From assembly GCA_965199165.1 (NCBI GenBank), contig OZ240681.1:434001-498000 (forward strand): 64,000 nucleotides of DNA, read 5' to 3'. The notes beneath the pieces are model-generated. The model ran no database searches. It was not told where the DNA came from and saw nothing but the letters and a program-made list of their open reading frames with translations. Within the stretch, counting starts at the first letter, position 1. Each line of letters starts with the position of its first letter. A program made the translations under genes and the position numbers. Shown here piece after piece: positions 26,059 to 34,192 of this stretch. Source of the DNA: LMUY01 sp965199165. Its GTDB lineage: Bacteria; Pseudomonadota; Alphaproteobacteria; Acetobacterales; Acetobacteraceae.

Positions 26059-27724
26059 CGCGCGGACGGCCGCCGTCCTGTTCGCGATCGACCCGGCTGG
26101 CTTGGGTGGCGTGGCGGTTCGCACCCGCCCGGGTCCGTTGCGCGACCGCTGGCTCGCGACCCTGCGCGCGGACATGCCCGAGGAAGCACCATGGCGGCGC
26201 CTGCCGCCGACCATTGCCGACGATCGGCTGCTGGGCGGGCTGGACCTTGCCGCGACCCTGGGGGCCGGCCGTCCAATCCTGTCGCGCGGCCTGCTGGAGG
26301 AGGCCGGCGCCGGAGTCCTGCTGCTTGCCATGGCGGAGCGGATGCCGGGCGCCACGGTGGCGCGGCTGGCTGCGGCCCGGGATGCCGGCATGCCTTTCGG
26401 CGTCGTGGCGCTGGACGAGGGCGCCGCGCCGGACGAACGGCCGTCCGCCGCCCTGTTGGACCGGCTCGCCTTCCATGTCGAGCTCGACGACGTGGCGCAG
26501 GAAGGCGCCGACCCCGAGGATGGCCATAGCCGGGTCACGGCCGCGCGGCATCGGCTTGCCGGCATGCAGGTGGATGCGGACGTGACGGAGGCGTTGTGCA
26601 CGACCGCTGCCGCCTTGGGGATCGCATCGTTGCGTGCGCCGCTGCTGGCCCTGCGCGCCTCCTGTGCCGCGGCGGCCCTGGCGGGGCGGGACAGGGTGGC
26701 GATGGAGGATGCGGCGCTGGCAGGCCGGCTGGTCCTGGCACCGCGTGCCACCGCGCTGCCGGCTCCCGAACAAGAGGCTGCCGGAGACGATGCGCCGGAG
26801 CCCGACCACGCCGACCCGGGCGAGAGCGAGGCTGGAGAGCCTACGGACAGCCCGCAACCCGTGGCGGACATCGTGCTCCAAGCGACGCAAGCCGCGATCC
26901 CGCCGGGATTGCTGGCGCAGCTGCGGGGCTTGGACACGACGCGGGTGCGCACGCCGGGCGTGGGCGTCGCGGGAGCGTTCAAGCAGTCTGGAGCGCGCGG
27001 CCGGCCGGCCGGCGTGCGCGCGGGCGACCCGCGCCAAGGCCTGCGGCTCAACCTGATGGAGACGCTGCGTGCGGCGGCACCCTGGCAGAGCGTGCGTCGA
27101 CGTGCGGCCGGGGCTACGCTGATCCAGGTGCGGCGGGACGACTTCCGGGTGAACCGGGTGAAGCCCCGCTCGGAGACGACCACGATCTTCATCGTCGACG
27201 CATCCGGCTCGGCGGCCCTGAACCGTCTGGCAGAGGCCAAGGGCGCGGTCGAGCTGCTCTTGGCGGAATGCTACGTCCGGCGCGACCGCGTGGCCGTCCT
27301 CGCGTTCCGCGGGCGCGACGCCCAGCTGCTGCTGCCGCCCACCCGCTCCCTCGTGCGGGCGAAGCGCAGCCTCTCGGGCCTGCCCGGCGGGGGCGGCACG
27401 CCGCTGGCCGCCGGGATCGACGCCGGCGCCGCCTTGGCTGGGGAGGTGCGGCGACGCGGCGGCACGCCGACGCTGGTGCTGCTGACCGACGGCCGCGCCA
27501 ACGTCGCCCGGGACGGCGCCGGCAATCGCGCCCGTGCGGAGCAGGAGGCGGGCGTCGCGGCACGGCAGTTGGGCCAGTGTGGCTTTCCGGTCCTGTTGGT
27601 GGACACTTCGCCCCGTCCACACCCGCCCACCCAGCGTCTGGCGATGGAGATGGGGGCCCGTTACGTGGCGCTGCCCTACGCCGATGCCGCAGCCCTGTCC
27701 CGCGCCGTGCAGGCCGCCCGGTGA
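26045..27724 (+). CDS. bchD: Magnesium chelatase subunit BchD
   Basis: BchD forms the platform ring with BchI in Mg chelatase. The 559-aa protein has a degenerate AAA+ N-terminal half, an acidic/Pro-rich linker (about residues 240-285) and a C-terminal von Willebrand A domain. The MIDAS motif there is DASGSAALNR, with a later LLTDGRANV. I chose the ATG at 26045, which overlaps the bchI stop by 14 bases. Size agrees with known BchD. Confidence 0.96.
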   Translation: MQWADARTAAVLFAIDPAGLGGVAVRTRPGPLRDRWLATLRADMPEEAPWRRLPPTIADDRLLGGLDLAATLGAGRPILSRGLLEEAGAGVLLLAMAERMPGATVARLAAARDAGMPFGVVALDEGAAPDERPSAALLDRLAFHVELDDVAQEGADPEDGHSRVTAARHRLAGMQVDADVTEALCTTAAALGIASLRAPLLALRASCAAAALAGRDRVAMEDAALAGRLVLAPRATALPAPEQEAAGDDAPEPDHADPGESEAGEPTDSPQPVADIVLQATQAAIPPGLLAQLRGLDTTRVRTPGVGVAGAFKQSGARGRPAGVRAGDPRQGLRLNLMETLRAAAPWQSVRRRAAGATLIQVRRDDFRVNRVKPRSETTTIFIVDASGSAALNRLAEAKGAVELLLAECYVRRDRVAVLAFRGRDAQLLLPPTRSLVRAKRSLSGLPGGGGTPLAAGIDAGAALAGEVRRRGGTPTLVLLTDGRANVARDGAGNRARAEQEAGVAARQLGQCGFPVLLVDTSPRPHPPTQRLAMEMGARYVALPYADAAALSRAVQAAR

Positions 27725-28614
27725 GCGACCGGCGCGGCACCCCGCAGAGCCGCCTGCCGAAGGACTGGCCGAACCGCGAGGCAAGCCAGTTCGTGCGGGC
27801 CGCCGGGCTGCTCTGGCACGTGCAGACGATGGGGAGCGGGCCCGTGCTGCTGCTGATCCATGGCACCGGCGCCGCGACGCACTCCTGGCGCGACCTGGCG
27901 CCCATCCTGGCACGGCACTTCACCGTCGTCGCGCCGGACTTGCCGGGACATGGCTTCACCGAGTCGCCGGCGATGCGCCGCCTGTCCCTGCCCGGCATGG
28001 CACTGGCGCTGCAAGCGCTGCTGCGGATGCTCAACCTGCAGCCGCAGCTGGGGGTGGGTCATTCCGCCGGGGCTGCCATCCTGGCCCGCATGGCGCTGGA
28101 CCGACAAATCCAGCCGCGCGGCTTGGTGGGGCTGAACGCGGCGGTGATGCCGCTCGGTGGCATTCCAGGCCAGATCTTCTCGCCCTTGGCCAAGCTGCTC
28201 GTGGGATTGCCGCTGCTGCCCCGGCTGTTCGCCTGGCGCGCGCGGGATGCCGCCGTTGTCGAGAAACTGCTGGCCGACACGGGATCGACCTTGGACGCGC
28301 GCGGCGTGGCGCTGTATGCCCGCGTGGTGCAGCAGCCGGGCCATGCCGCGGCGGCGCTCGGCATGATGGCGCACTGGGACTTGCACCCGCTGCTCCGCGA
28401 CCTGCCCCGGCTAGGTCCGAAGCTGCTGCTGATCATCGGCGCCAATGACCGCACCATCCCACCCGATGACGCCGCCCGCATCCGGGACATCGTTCCAGGT
28501 GCTACGGTCGCGACGCTCCCCGGGCTGGGGCACCTGGCGCATGAGGAGCAGCCGCAACTCGTTGCCGACCTCATCCTGGACCATGCGAGGGCGACGGGCG
28601 CGTTGCCGACTTGA
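27721..28614 (+). CDS. bchO: Alpha/beta hydrolase BchO
   Basis: BchO is an alpha/beta-hydrolase-fold protein always found beside bchID and thought to assist Mg-protoporphyrin formation; its exact reaction is not settled. The 297-aa product has HGTGAATHSW near the oxyanion loop, the nucleophile elbow VGHSAGAAI and a C-terminal LPGLGHLAHEE with the catalytic-type histidine. The GTG start overlaps the bchD stop by four bases. The next small gene overlaps its stop in the same way. Confidence 0.94.
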   Translation: MSDRRGTPQSRLPKDWPNREASQFVRAAGLLWHVQTMGSGPVLLLIHGTGAATHSWRDLAPILARHFTVVAPDLPGHGFTESPAMRRLSLPGMALALQALLRMLNLQPQLGVGHSAGAAILARMALDRQIQPRGLVGLNAAVMPLGGIPGQIFSPLAKLLVGLPLLPRLFAWRARDAAVVEKLLADTGSTLDARGVALYARVVQQPGHAAAALGMMAHWDLHPLLRDLPRLGPKLLLIIGANDRTIPPDDAARIRDIVPGATVATLPGLGHLAHEEQPQLVADLILDHARATGALPT

Positions 28615-28880
28615 TCCAGGCCTGGGTCAGCTCGGGCCGGGCACTGGACGTCATCCTGGTCGGCATGGCGCTCGAGGGCGCGGTTCTGGTGACGCTCTGG
28701 CGCCTCCGGCACAGCGGCGTCCCGCCACTATGGATGCTGCCGAACCTCTGTTCCGGCATGTGCCTGTTGCTGGCGATGCGGGCCGGCCTTGCCGGCGCCT
28801 GGTGGGGCTGGATCTCGCTGCCACTGCTCGGCGCGTTGCTGGGCCATGTGGCCGACTTGCGGCTTCGATGGACCAAGTAG
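28611..28880 (+). CDS. Small membrane protein between bchO and crtI (orf89)
   Basis: This is an 89-aa hydrophobic protein with probably three membrane helices (residues about 10-28, 38-58 and 62-82) and a basic C-terminal tail. The TTG start overlaps the bchO stop by four bases, like the other genes of this operon, which supports real translation. I recognise no named family; its presence in the bchIDO operon suggests a role in pigment synthesis or assembly. The TAG stop forms the first bases of the palindromic element at 28878-28968. Confidence 0.65.
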   Translation: MIQAWVSSGRALDVILVGMALEGAVLVTLWRLRHSGVPPLWMLPNLCSGMCLLLAMRAGLAGAWWGWISLPLLGALLGHVADLRLRWTK

Positions 28881-28968
28881 GGTGCAATGATCTTGAAGCA
28901 TTGCACCGCTGCAAAGCGCGGGTTGCCGCTTGGCGGGGTGGTGCAATCCCCGAGTGGATTGCACCCTA
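28878..28968. repeat. 91-bp palindromic element with 11-bp terminal inverted repeats
   Basis: The ends are perfect inverted copies, TAGGGTGCAAT at 28878-28888 and ATTGCACCCTA at 28958-28968. Inside, two hairpins share the same core: GGTGCAAT/ATTGCACC at 28881-28907 and GGTGCAATCC/GGATTGCACC at 28940-28965. It separates orf89 from the crtI promoter. The structure is that of a REP/BIME or small MITE-like unit. It could also work as an attenuating hairpin. Confidence 0.7.
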
Positions 28969-28989
28969 CACCGCGTGAGCCTTGCCTGC

Positions 28990-29007
28990 TGTCAGCTTTG
29001 TATGACA
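28990..29007. promoter_or_regulatory. PpsR/CrtJ box upstream of crtI
   Basis: An exact TGT-N12-ACA palindrome, TGTCAGCTTTGTATGACA, lies 10 bases before the crtI ATG. PpsR/CrtJ represses crt and bch promoters through this motif, usually as a pair. No second copy at the usual 8-base spacing is seen. A TGTCATGACA palindrome follows at 29023-29032, inside the start region. Confidence 0.7.
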
Positions 29008-29017
29008 CCCTCGGCAC

Positions 29018-30565
29018 ATGTCTGTCATGACACTCGCTCCTGCCCGGCCGGTCGTATCGGCAGAGCCGGACCGTCGCCCGCATGCCGTCGTCATCGGCAG
29101 CGGCTTCGGCGGCTTGGCGGCGGCGATCCGGCTGGGCGCGCGCGGCTACCGGGTCACCGTTCTCGAGCGGCTGGCCGAGGCAGGTGGGCGGGCGGCGGTG
29201 TTCCGGCAGGACGGCTTCACCTTCGACGCCGGGCCGACCATCGTGACCGCCCCGTTCCTGCTGGAGGAACTATGGGCGCTGTGCGGCCGGCGATTGGCGG
29301 ATGACGTCACACTGGTGCCGATCGACCCGTTCTACCGCATCCGCTTCGCCGACGGCGCGACGTTCGAGTATTCCGGTGACCCCGACCGGATGCGCGCCGA
29401 GGTCGCCCGCTTCAGCCCGGCGGACGTCCCTGGCTACGAGCGGTTCATGGCGGCCAGCGAGCGCATCTACCGCGTCGGGTTCGAGCGGCTGGGAGACGTG
29501 CCTTTCACGAATTGGACCAGCATGGTGAAGGTCATCCCCGACCTGGCCGCGCTCGGCAGCTGGCGCAGCGTCCACGGGCTGGTGGCCAAGCACGTGAAGG
29601 ACCCACGCCTGCGCACCGTACTCAGCTTCCACCCGCTGCTCGTGGGCGGCAATCCGTTCAGCGCGACCTCGGTCTACGCGCTGATCGCTTTCCTGGAGCG
29701 TCGCTGGGGCGTGCATTTCGCCATGGGCGGCACGGGCGCGCTGGTGCAGGGAATGGCCAGGTTGATCCGCGGCCAGGGCAACACCATCCGCTGCAACCAG
29801 GATGTGCGCCAGATCACCGTCGCCCCGGGCGCTGGCCGGGGCGCCGTGACCGGGGTGGAGTTGACGGACGGCACGCACATCCGGGCCGAGGTCGTCGTTT
29901 CCAACGCGGACAGCGCCTGGACCTACCGCCACCTGCTGGCGCCCGAGCACCGCCGGCGCTGGACGGACAAGCGGCTGGAGCGGGCGCGCTACTCGATGGG
30001 CTTGTTCGTCTGGTATTTCGGCACTCGGCGCCGCTACGACGACGTCGCGCACCACACCATCCTGCTGGGGCCACGCTACCGCGAACTGTTGCGTGACATC
30101 TTCCAGCGCCACGAGTTGGCGGAGGATTTCAGCCTCTACCTGCACCGCCCGACGGCGACCGACCGCTCCCTGGCGCCCGACGGGTGCGACGCGTTCTACG
30201 TCCTGTCCCCCGTGCCGCATCTGGCGAGCGGCACGGATTGGGCCGCGACCGGGGAGCGGTATCGTCAGGCGATCGCGGCGGCGCTGGAAGCGACGATCCT
30301 GCCCGGCTTGGCGGCCGAAATCGTCTCCTCCCGGACGATGACCCCGCAGGACTTCCAGGACCGGCTGCTCGCCTACCGGGGCGCGGCCTTCGGCATGGAG
30401 CCGGTGCTGACGCAGAGCGCCTGGTTCCGCCCGCACAACCAGAGCGAGGAGGTGGACGGGCTCTACCTCGTCGGCGCCGGTACGCATCCCGGTGCGGGGT
30501 TGCCCGGCGTGCTCTGTTCCGCGAAGATCCTCGACACGGTGGTGCCGCATGCCGCTTGCCCCTAG
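29018..30565 (+). CDS. crtI: Phytoene desaturase CrtI
   Basis: CrtI is the FAD-dependent desaturase that turns phytoene into neurosporene or lycopene in the membrane. The 515-aa enzyme has the dinucleotide motif VVIGSGFGGLAAAIRL near residue 28 and the C-terminal CrtI signature GLYLVGAGTHPGAGLPGVL. Its end overlaps crtB by 17 bases. The start is doubtful: ATGs at 29018 and 29027 both lack a ribosome site, and the PpsR box is only 10 bases away, so a leaderless message or a later start is possible. Confidence 0.95.
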   Translation: MSVMTLAPARPVVSAEPDRRPHAVVIGSGFGGLAAAIRLGARGYRVTVLERLAEAGGRAAVFRQDGFTFDAGPTIVTAPFLLEELWALCGRRLADDVTLVPIDPFYRIRFADGATFEYSGDPDRMRAEVARFSPADVPGYERFMAASERIYRVGFERLGDVPFTNWTSMVKVIPDLAALGSWRSVHGLVAKHVKDPRLRTVLSFHPLLVGGNPFSATSVYALIAFLERRWGVHFAMGGTGALVQGMARLIRGQGNTIRCNQDVRQITVAPGAGRGAVTGVELTDGTHIRAEVVVSNADSAWTYRHLLAPEHRRRWTDKRLERARYSMGLFVWYFGTRRRYDDVAHHTILLGPRYRELLRDIFQRHELAEDFSLYLHRPTATDRSLAPDGCDAFYVLSPVPHLASGTDWAATGERYRQAIAAALEATILPGLAAEIVSSRTMTPQDFQDRLLAYRGAAFGMEPVLTQSAWFRPHNQSEEVDGLYLVGAGTHPGAGLPGVLCSAKILDTVVPHAACP

Positions 30566-31574
30566 CCTCCAGGCCGACCTCGCGGCATGCCGGGCATTGA
30601 TGCGCGGCGGCTCGCGCACGTTCTTCGCAGCGTCGCGCGTGTTGCCGGCGCGGGTGAGCTGGCCGGCGACGGCGCTCTACGCGTTCTGCCGCGTGGCGGA
30701 CGACCTGGTCGATGGCTCCGGAGGGGCAGCGGCGCTCGGCGTGCTGCGCGACCGGCTGGATCGCGTCTATGCCGGCTGCCCGCTCGCTGTGCCGGAGGAT
30801 CGGGCGCTGGCCGGCGTGGTGGCGCATTTCGCCCTGCCCCGCGTTTTGCTCGACGCCCTGCTGGACGGGTTCGCCTGGGACGCCGCCGGCCGCCAATACG
30901 AGACATTGGACGAATTGCAGGATTATGCGGCGCGGGTGGCCGGCACGGTCGGCGCGATGATGGCGGTGCTGATGGGCGCCCGCAGCCCGGCCCAGGTCGC
31001 GCGCGCCTGTGACCTGGGCACGGCGATGCAGCTGACCAACATCGCCCGCGACGTCGGGGAGGACGCACGGGCTGGCCGGCTCTACCTGCCGCGGGCATGG
31101 CTGCGCGCGGCGGGGGTCGACCCGGACGCCTGGCTGGCCGAGCCTTGCTTCAGCCCGGCGGTCGGCACGGTGGTGCAGCGGCTGCTGCAGGCGGCCGAGG
31201 CACTCTACGCCAGCGCCGACTCCGGCATCGCGGCCCTGCCGTTGGACTGCCGCCCCGGCATCCGCTCGGCCCGCCTGCTTTACGCGCAGATCGGGGCCTC
31301 GATCGCGCGGAACGGCTTCGACTCCGTGTCCCGCCGCGCTTTCGTCCCCATGGGGCGGAAGGCCCGTCTGCTGGGTTGGGCGGCGATGACGGCGATGCGG
31401 CCGGGCCGCGCTGCGTCGACCCCGCCGCTGCGGTCCTGCCGCTACCTCGTCCAGGCGGTGCCGCCGATCCCGCACCAGGCCGCACCGGGCGGGATCAAGG
31501 ACCGGCTGGTCTGGACCTTGGAACTGTTCGCCAGGCTGCAGCAGCAGCAGACGGTCGGGCGTGGCGGCCTATAA
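30549..31574 (+). CDS. crtB: Phytoene synthase CrtB
   Basis: CrtB joins two geranylgeranyl diphosphates to phytoene, the first carotenoid step. The 341-aa protein has the squalene/phytoene synthase motifs: RTFFAAS at the N-terminus, the first Asp-rich motif YAFCRVADDLVDG and the second LGTAMQLTNIARDVGEDA. The ATG at 30549 lies within the crtI end, giving a 17-base overlap and likely coupling. The C-terminus carries a basic tail. The next frame, orf43, starts two bases after its stop. Confidence 0.96.
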   Translation: MPLAPSLQADLAACRALMRGGSRTFFAASRVLPARVSWPATALYAFCRVADDLVDGSGGAAALGVLRDRLDRVYAGCPLAVPEDRALAGVVAHFALPRVLLDALLDGFAWDAAGRQYETLDELQDYAARVAGTVGAMMAVLMGARSPAQVARACDLGTAMQLTNIARDVGEDARAGRLYLPRAWLRAAGVDPDAWLAEPCFSPAVGTVVQRLLQAAEALYASADSGIAALPLDCRPGIRSARLLYAQIGASIARNGFDSVSRRAFVPMGRKARLLGWAAMTAMRPGRAASTPPLRSCRYLVQAVPPIPHQAAPGGIKDRLVWTLELFARLQQQQTVGRGGL

Positions 31575-31576
31575 CG

Positions 31577-31708
31577 GTGGGCCGGTGGGAATGGATCATC
31601 CTGGAGGTCGGCTTCCTCGGCCTGCTCGTGTTCGAGTTGATCTCGGTCCGCCGCGCCGTCCGCAAGGACAAAGCCGGCCGGCAGGATATCCGCCCCGACG
31701 CGCCATAG
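31577..31708 (+). CDS. 43-aa single-helix membrane protein downstream of crtB (orf43)
   Basis: This is a very short frame starting with GTG two bases after crtB. The product begins GRWEWIILEVGFLGLLVFEL, one clear membrane helix with an aromatic N-terminal edge, and continues with a basic, charged tail (SVRRAVRKDKAG). Similar tiny one-helix proteins are found near crtB in other purple-bacterial photosynthesis clusters, from memory, but have no assigned function. Overlap-style spacing and the strong helix argue for a real gene; it ends six bases before the convergent crtC stop. Confidence 0.6.
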   Translation: MGRWEWIILEVGFLGLLVFELISVRRAVRKDKAGRQDIRPDAP

Positions 31709-31714
31709 CCGCGG

Positions 31715-32641
31715 TCACCACCGGCGTGGGATGCGGAACGGCAGCATGGCCTGCACCCACGGGGCGGTGAAACGGTCCATCGACAGGCTTTCATGCATCG
31801 CCGTCACGCGGTGGCCGAGCAGCTTCGTGTCCAGGACGGAGCGGGCGTAGAACGGCGTGTCCTCCAAGGTCTGCGTCACCTTGACCGTCTGGCCCGGCTC
31901 GGCCCGGGTTTGCCGCCGGATGCGCCATCGCGTGGGGGCGAGCATCACCCGCGGCGGTGGCGGCATGTCCTGCACCGACCCGTCGCGGCCGACGTGCAGG
32001 GCGAGCGATTGTTCCCCGCCGATGCGCCGGGTGGCGTTGTAGAGGATGGCGGCGCTGTCCTGCATGGGGGCACGGCACCAGTCCCAGTGCATGAAATCGG
32101 CCTCCAGCGGGCGGGTCCCGCTGTTGGTGTCGAGGTAACCGGGCCCGGACCATCGCAAGGCCGGGCTGTCGAGCCGGACGTCCACGTGGGAGATGGGCGC
32201 GATCGGCGACCAGATATGGTGGCCCGCCTGGTCCAGCTCGAAGGTCCGGCCGGTGACCGCCGCGGGGGTGACGCGCACGGTGCCGCGCAGGCGGGAGGGA
32301 AGCGGGGCCGTGACCTCGGCGATGTCGATGGTGAGGTGGGTGCCGTCCCAATGCAGGGCGCTGGGGCCGATCGACAGCGTCGTCGCGTCCCGGTGCAAGG
32401 CGCTGCGGCCCCGCTCCGTCATGGCCCAGCGGCGGGGGCGGCCATACAGCGCCACGTTCAGCGCGCAATGGTGGTGCGGGTCGCCACCCCCGCGGCGCCG
32501 GGCCCAGGCGTAGAACGGCGAGAAGACGCTGCCGATGAAGGCGATGATGGTGATGCCGTGCGCGCCATCCTCGCTCAGCGCGTCGACGTACCACCACGCA
32601 TAGCCACCGTGCGGGACGGGCGGGTCGAAGCGAGGTCCGCC
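31715..32641 (-). CDS. crtC: Hydroxyneurosporene synthase CrtC (start unresolved)
   Basis: CrtC hydrates the psi end of neurosporene/lycopene at C-1, the entry to the spheroidene/spirilloxanthin branch. The protein shows the family N-terminus VPHGGYAWWYVDALSEDG, IIAFIGSVFSPFYAWARR and later MHWDWCRAPM, with normal length of about 309 aa. The conserved region begins at about 32641, inside the end of crtD, yet there is no ATG, GTG or TTG in frame from there back to 32917. Either a non-canonical start, coupling with crtD or a small indel explains this. The coordinate given is where homology starts. Confidence 0.88.
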   Translation of the reverse strand, partial: GGPRFDPPVPHGGYAWWYVDALSEDGAHGITIIAFIGSVFSPFYAWARRRGGGDPHHHCALNVALYGRPRRWAMTERGRSALHRDATTLSIGPSALHWDGTHLTIDIAEVTAPLPSRLRGTVRVTPAAVTGRTFELDQAGHHIWSPIAPISHVDVRLDSPALRWSGPGYLDTNSGTRPLEADFMHWDWCRAPMQDSAAILYNATRRIGGEQSLALHVGRDGSVQDMPPPPRVMLAPTRWRIRRQTRAEPGQTVKVTQTLEDTPFYARSVLDTKLLGHRVTAMHESLSMDRFTAPWVQAMLPFRIPRRW

Positions 32642-34110
32642 AGCACCCGCGCCGCTGCCAGGCGGCCGGACAGCGCCGCCATCGGCACCCCCGCCCCCGG
32701 ATGCACGCTGCCCCCCGCCAGGTAGAGGCCCGGGATCCTGGTCTGCGATCCCGGCCGGGCGAAGGACGCCATCGCCCCATGCGTCGCCTGGCCGTACAGC
32801 GCCCCTCCCGTCGCCGGGAACAGCCGGTCGAACCCCGCCGGGCTGGTCGCCTGCACCGCCGTCGGGCGCAAACGCAGGCCATACCGCCGCAGCTGGGTGA
32901 GAACGCGGTCCGCGCATGCGGTGACCTCCGATTCGGGGAGCGGGTGGGTGTCGCCCACTGCCGGTGCGTTGATGAGGCAGAGCAGGCGTTCTGGGCCGTT
33001 GACCGCCGACCCCGCATCCCCGCGGTCCTGGGCGCAGATGTAGACGGTGGGCTCGGACGGCAGGCGGCCGCGCGCGACCGCGTCGAACTCCGCCTGGTAG
33101 TCTCCGGAAAAGAACACGCTGTGGCGCGCCAACGCAAACCCCTCTGCCTCCGCCACCATCGCCCAGGTGACCGCGGAGAGCGAGCGCTGCCCGGCGGGCG
33201 GCGGCACGGCCCGCGCGACCGCAGGCCCGAACAACCCGGCCGGAAGCGCGGCGGCATCGGCGTTGACGACGACGGCATCCGCGTCGATGCGCTCCCCACT
33301 CGCCAGCCGCACCGCGGCGGCGCGCCCGGCGGTGAGGCAGATCTCGTCGACCGTCTCACCATAGCGGAACGATGCTCCCTTGGCAGCGGCCAAGGCGGCC
33401 ATCGACCGGGCCACACGATGCATGCCGCCCTCCACCAGCCAGACGCCCTGTTGCTCGACATGGGCGATCAGCATCAGCGTGGCGGGCGCCAAGAAGGGGG
33501 ATGACCCGCAATAGGTCGCATAGCGCCCGAACAGCTGGCGAAGCCTCGCGTCGCGGAAGTGCCGGCTCAGGGCCGCCCACATCGTCTCGAACGGGCGGAT
33601 GCGCCAGAGGCCGCCCAGTCCCTGCCCGGCGACCGCATACGCCAGGGAGGCGGCGGATGGGCGCGGCGCGGTGATGAACGTCCGCTCCAGCGTATCGTAG
33701 ATGCGACGGGACTCGCCCATGAACGCGCGATAGCCCTTCGCCTCCGCCGTGCCTGCCAGGGCGCCGATCGCCTGCTCGGTGCGGGCCGGGTCGGCGAAGA
33801 GGTCCAACTTGTGCGAATCGTCCCAGGCATGGCGGGCCAGGACTTGGGCCGGGTGCAGCGTCAGGTGGTCGGCCAGGCTGGCACCGGCATCGGCGAACAG
33901 GCTGTCGAACACCCAGCGCATGGTGAACACAGTCGGCCCCGCATCCATCCGGGCGGCACCGACCGCCACCTCCCGCATCTTGCCGCCCGGCGCTGGCGCG
34001 CGTTCCACCACGGTGACGGACGCGCCCTGCCGGGCAAGGTCCAGCGCGGCGGCGAGGCCCGCCATACCCGCACCGACCACGACGACCCGGTGCGATTCCA
34101 TGCGCGCCAT
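32575..34110 (-). CDS. crtD: Hydroxyneurosporene/methoxyneurosporene desaturase CrtD
   Basis: CrtD introduces the C-3,4 double bond after CrtC and CrtF action in spheroidene/spirilloxanthin synthesis. The 511-aa flavoenzyme has VVVVGAGMAGLAAALDLA at the N-terminus and the C-terminal signature GLYLAGGSVHPGAGVPMAALSG. It resembles CrtI but lies in the crtDC arrangement typical of CrtD. I chose the ATG at 34110; another in-frame ATG is at 34101, and the frame upstream runs through the PpsR boxes. Its last 66 bases overlap the crtC coding region. Confidence 0.93.
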   Translation of the reverse strand: MARMESHRVVVVGAGMAGLAAALDLARQGASVTVVERAPAPGGKMREVAVGAARMDAGPTVFTMRWVFDSLFADAGASLADHLTLHPAQVLARHAWDDSHKLDLFADPARTEQAIGALAGTAEAKGYRAFMGESRRIYDTLERTFITAPRPSAASLAYAVAGQGLGGLWRIRPFETMWAALSRHFRDARLRQLFGRYATYCGSSPFLAPATLMLIAHVEQQGVWLVEGGMHRVARSMAALAAAKGASFRYGETVDEICLTAGRAAAVRLASGERIDADAVVVNADAAALPAGLFGPAVARAVPPPAGQRSLSAVTWAMVAEAEGFALARHSVFFSGDYQAEFDAVARGRLPSEPTVYICAQDRGDAGSAVNGPERLLCLINAPAVGDTHPLPESEVTACADRVLTQLRRYGLRLRPTAVQATSPAGFDRLFPATGGALYGQATHGAMASFARPGSQTRIPGLYLAGGSVHPGAGVPMAALSGRLAAARVLADLASTRPSRTVAMRGGTSTR

Positions 34111-34131
34111 CCAATTCGGGCTTGACGCTGA

Positions 34132-34175
34132 TGTCAATGTCAGTTGACAGTCCGTGGTGACAATAAGAACTGACA
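34132..34175. promoter_or_regulatory. Tandem PpsR boxes between crtD and crtE
   Basis: An exact TGT-N12-ACA box at 34132-34149 (TGTCAATGTCAGTTGACA) and a second with one mismatch, TGA-N12-ACA, at 34158-34175 are separated by exactly 8 bases. This is the pair geometry known for cooperative PpsR/CrtJ repression. The site is shared by the divergent crtD-crtC and crtE-crtF units. Confidence 0.85.
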
Positions 34176-34192
34176 ACAGTGAGGGCGTGGCG

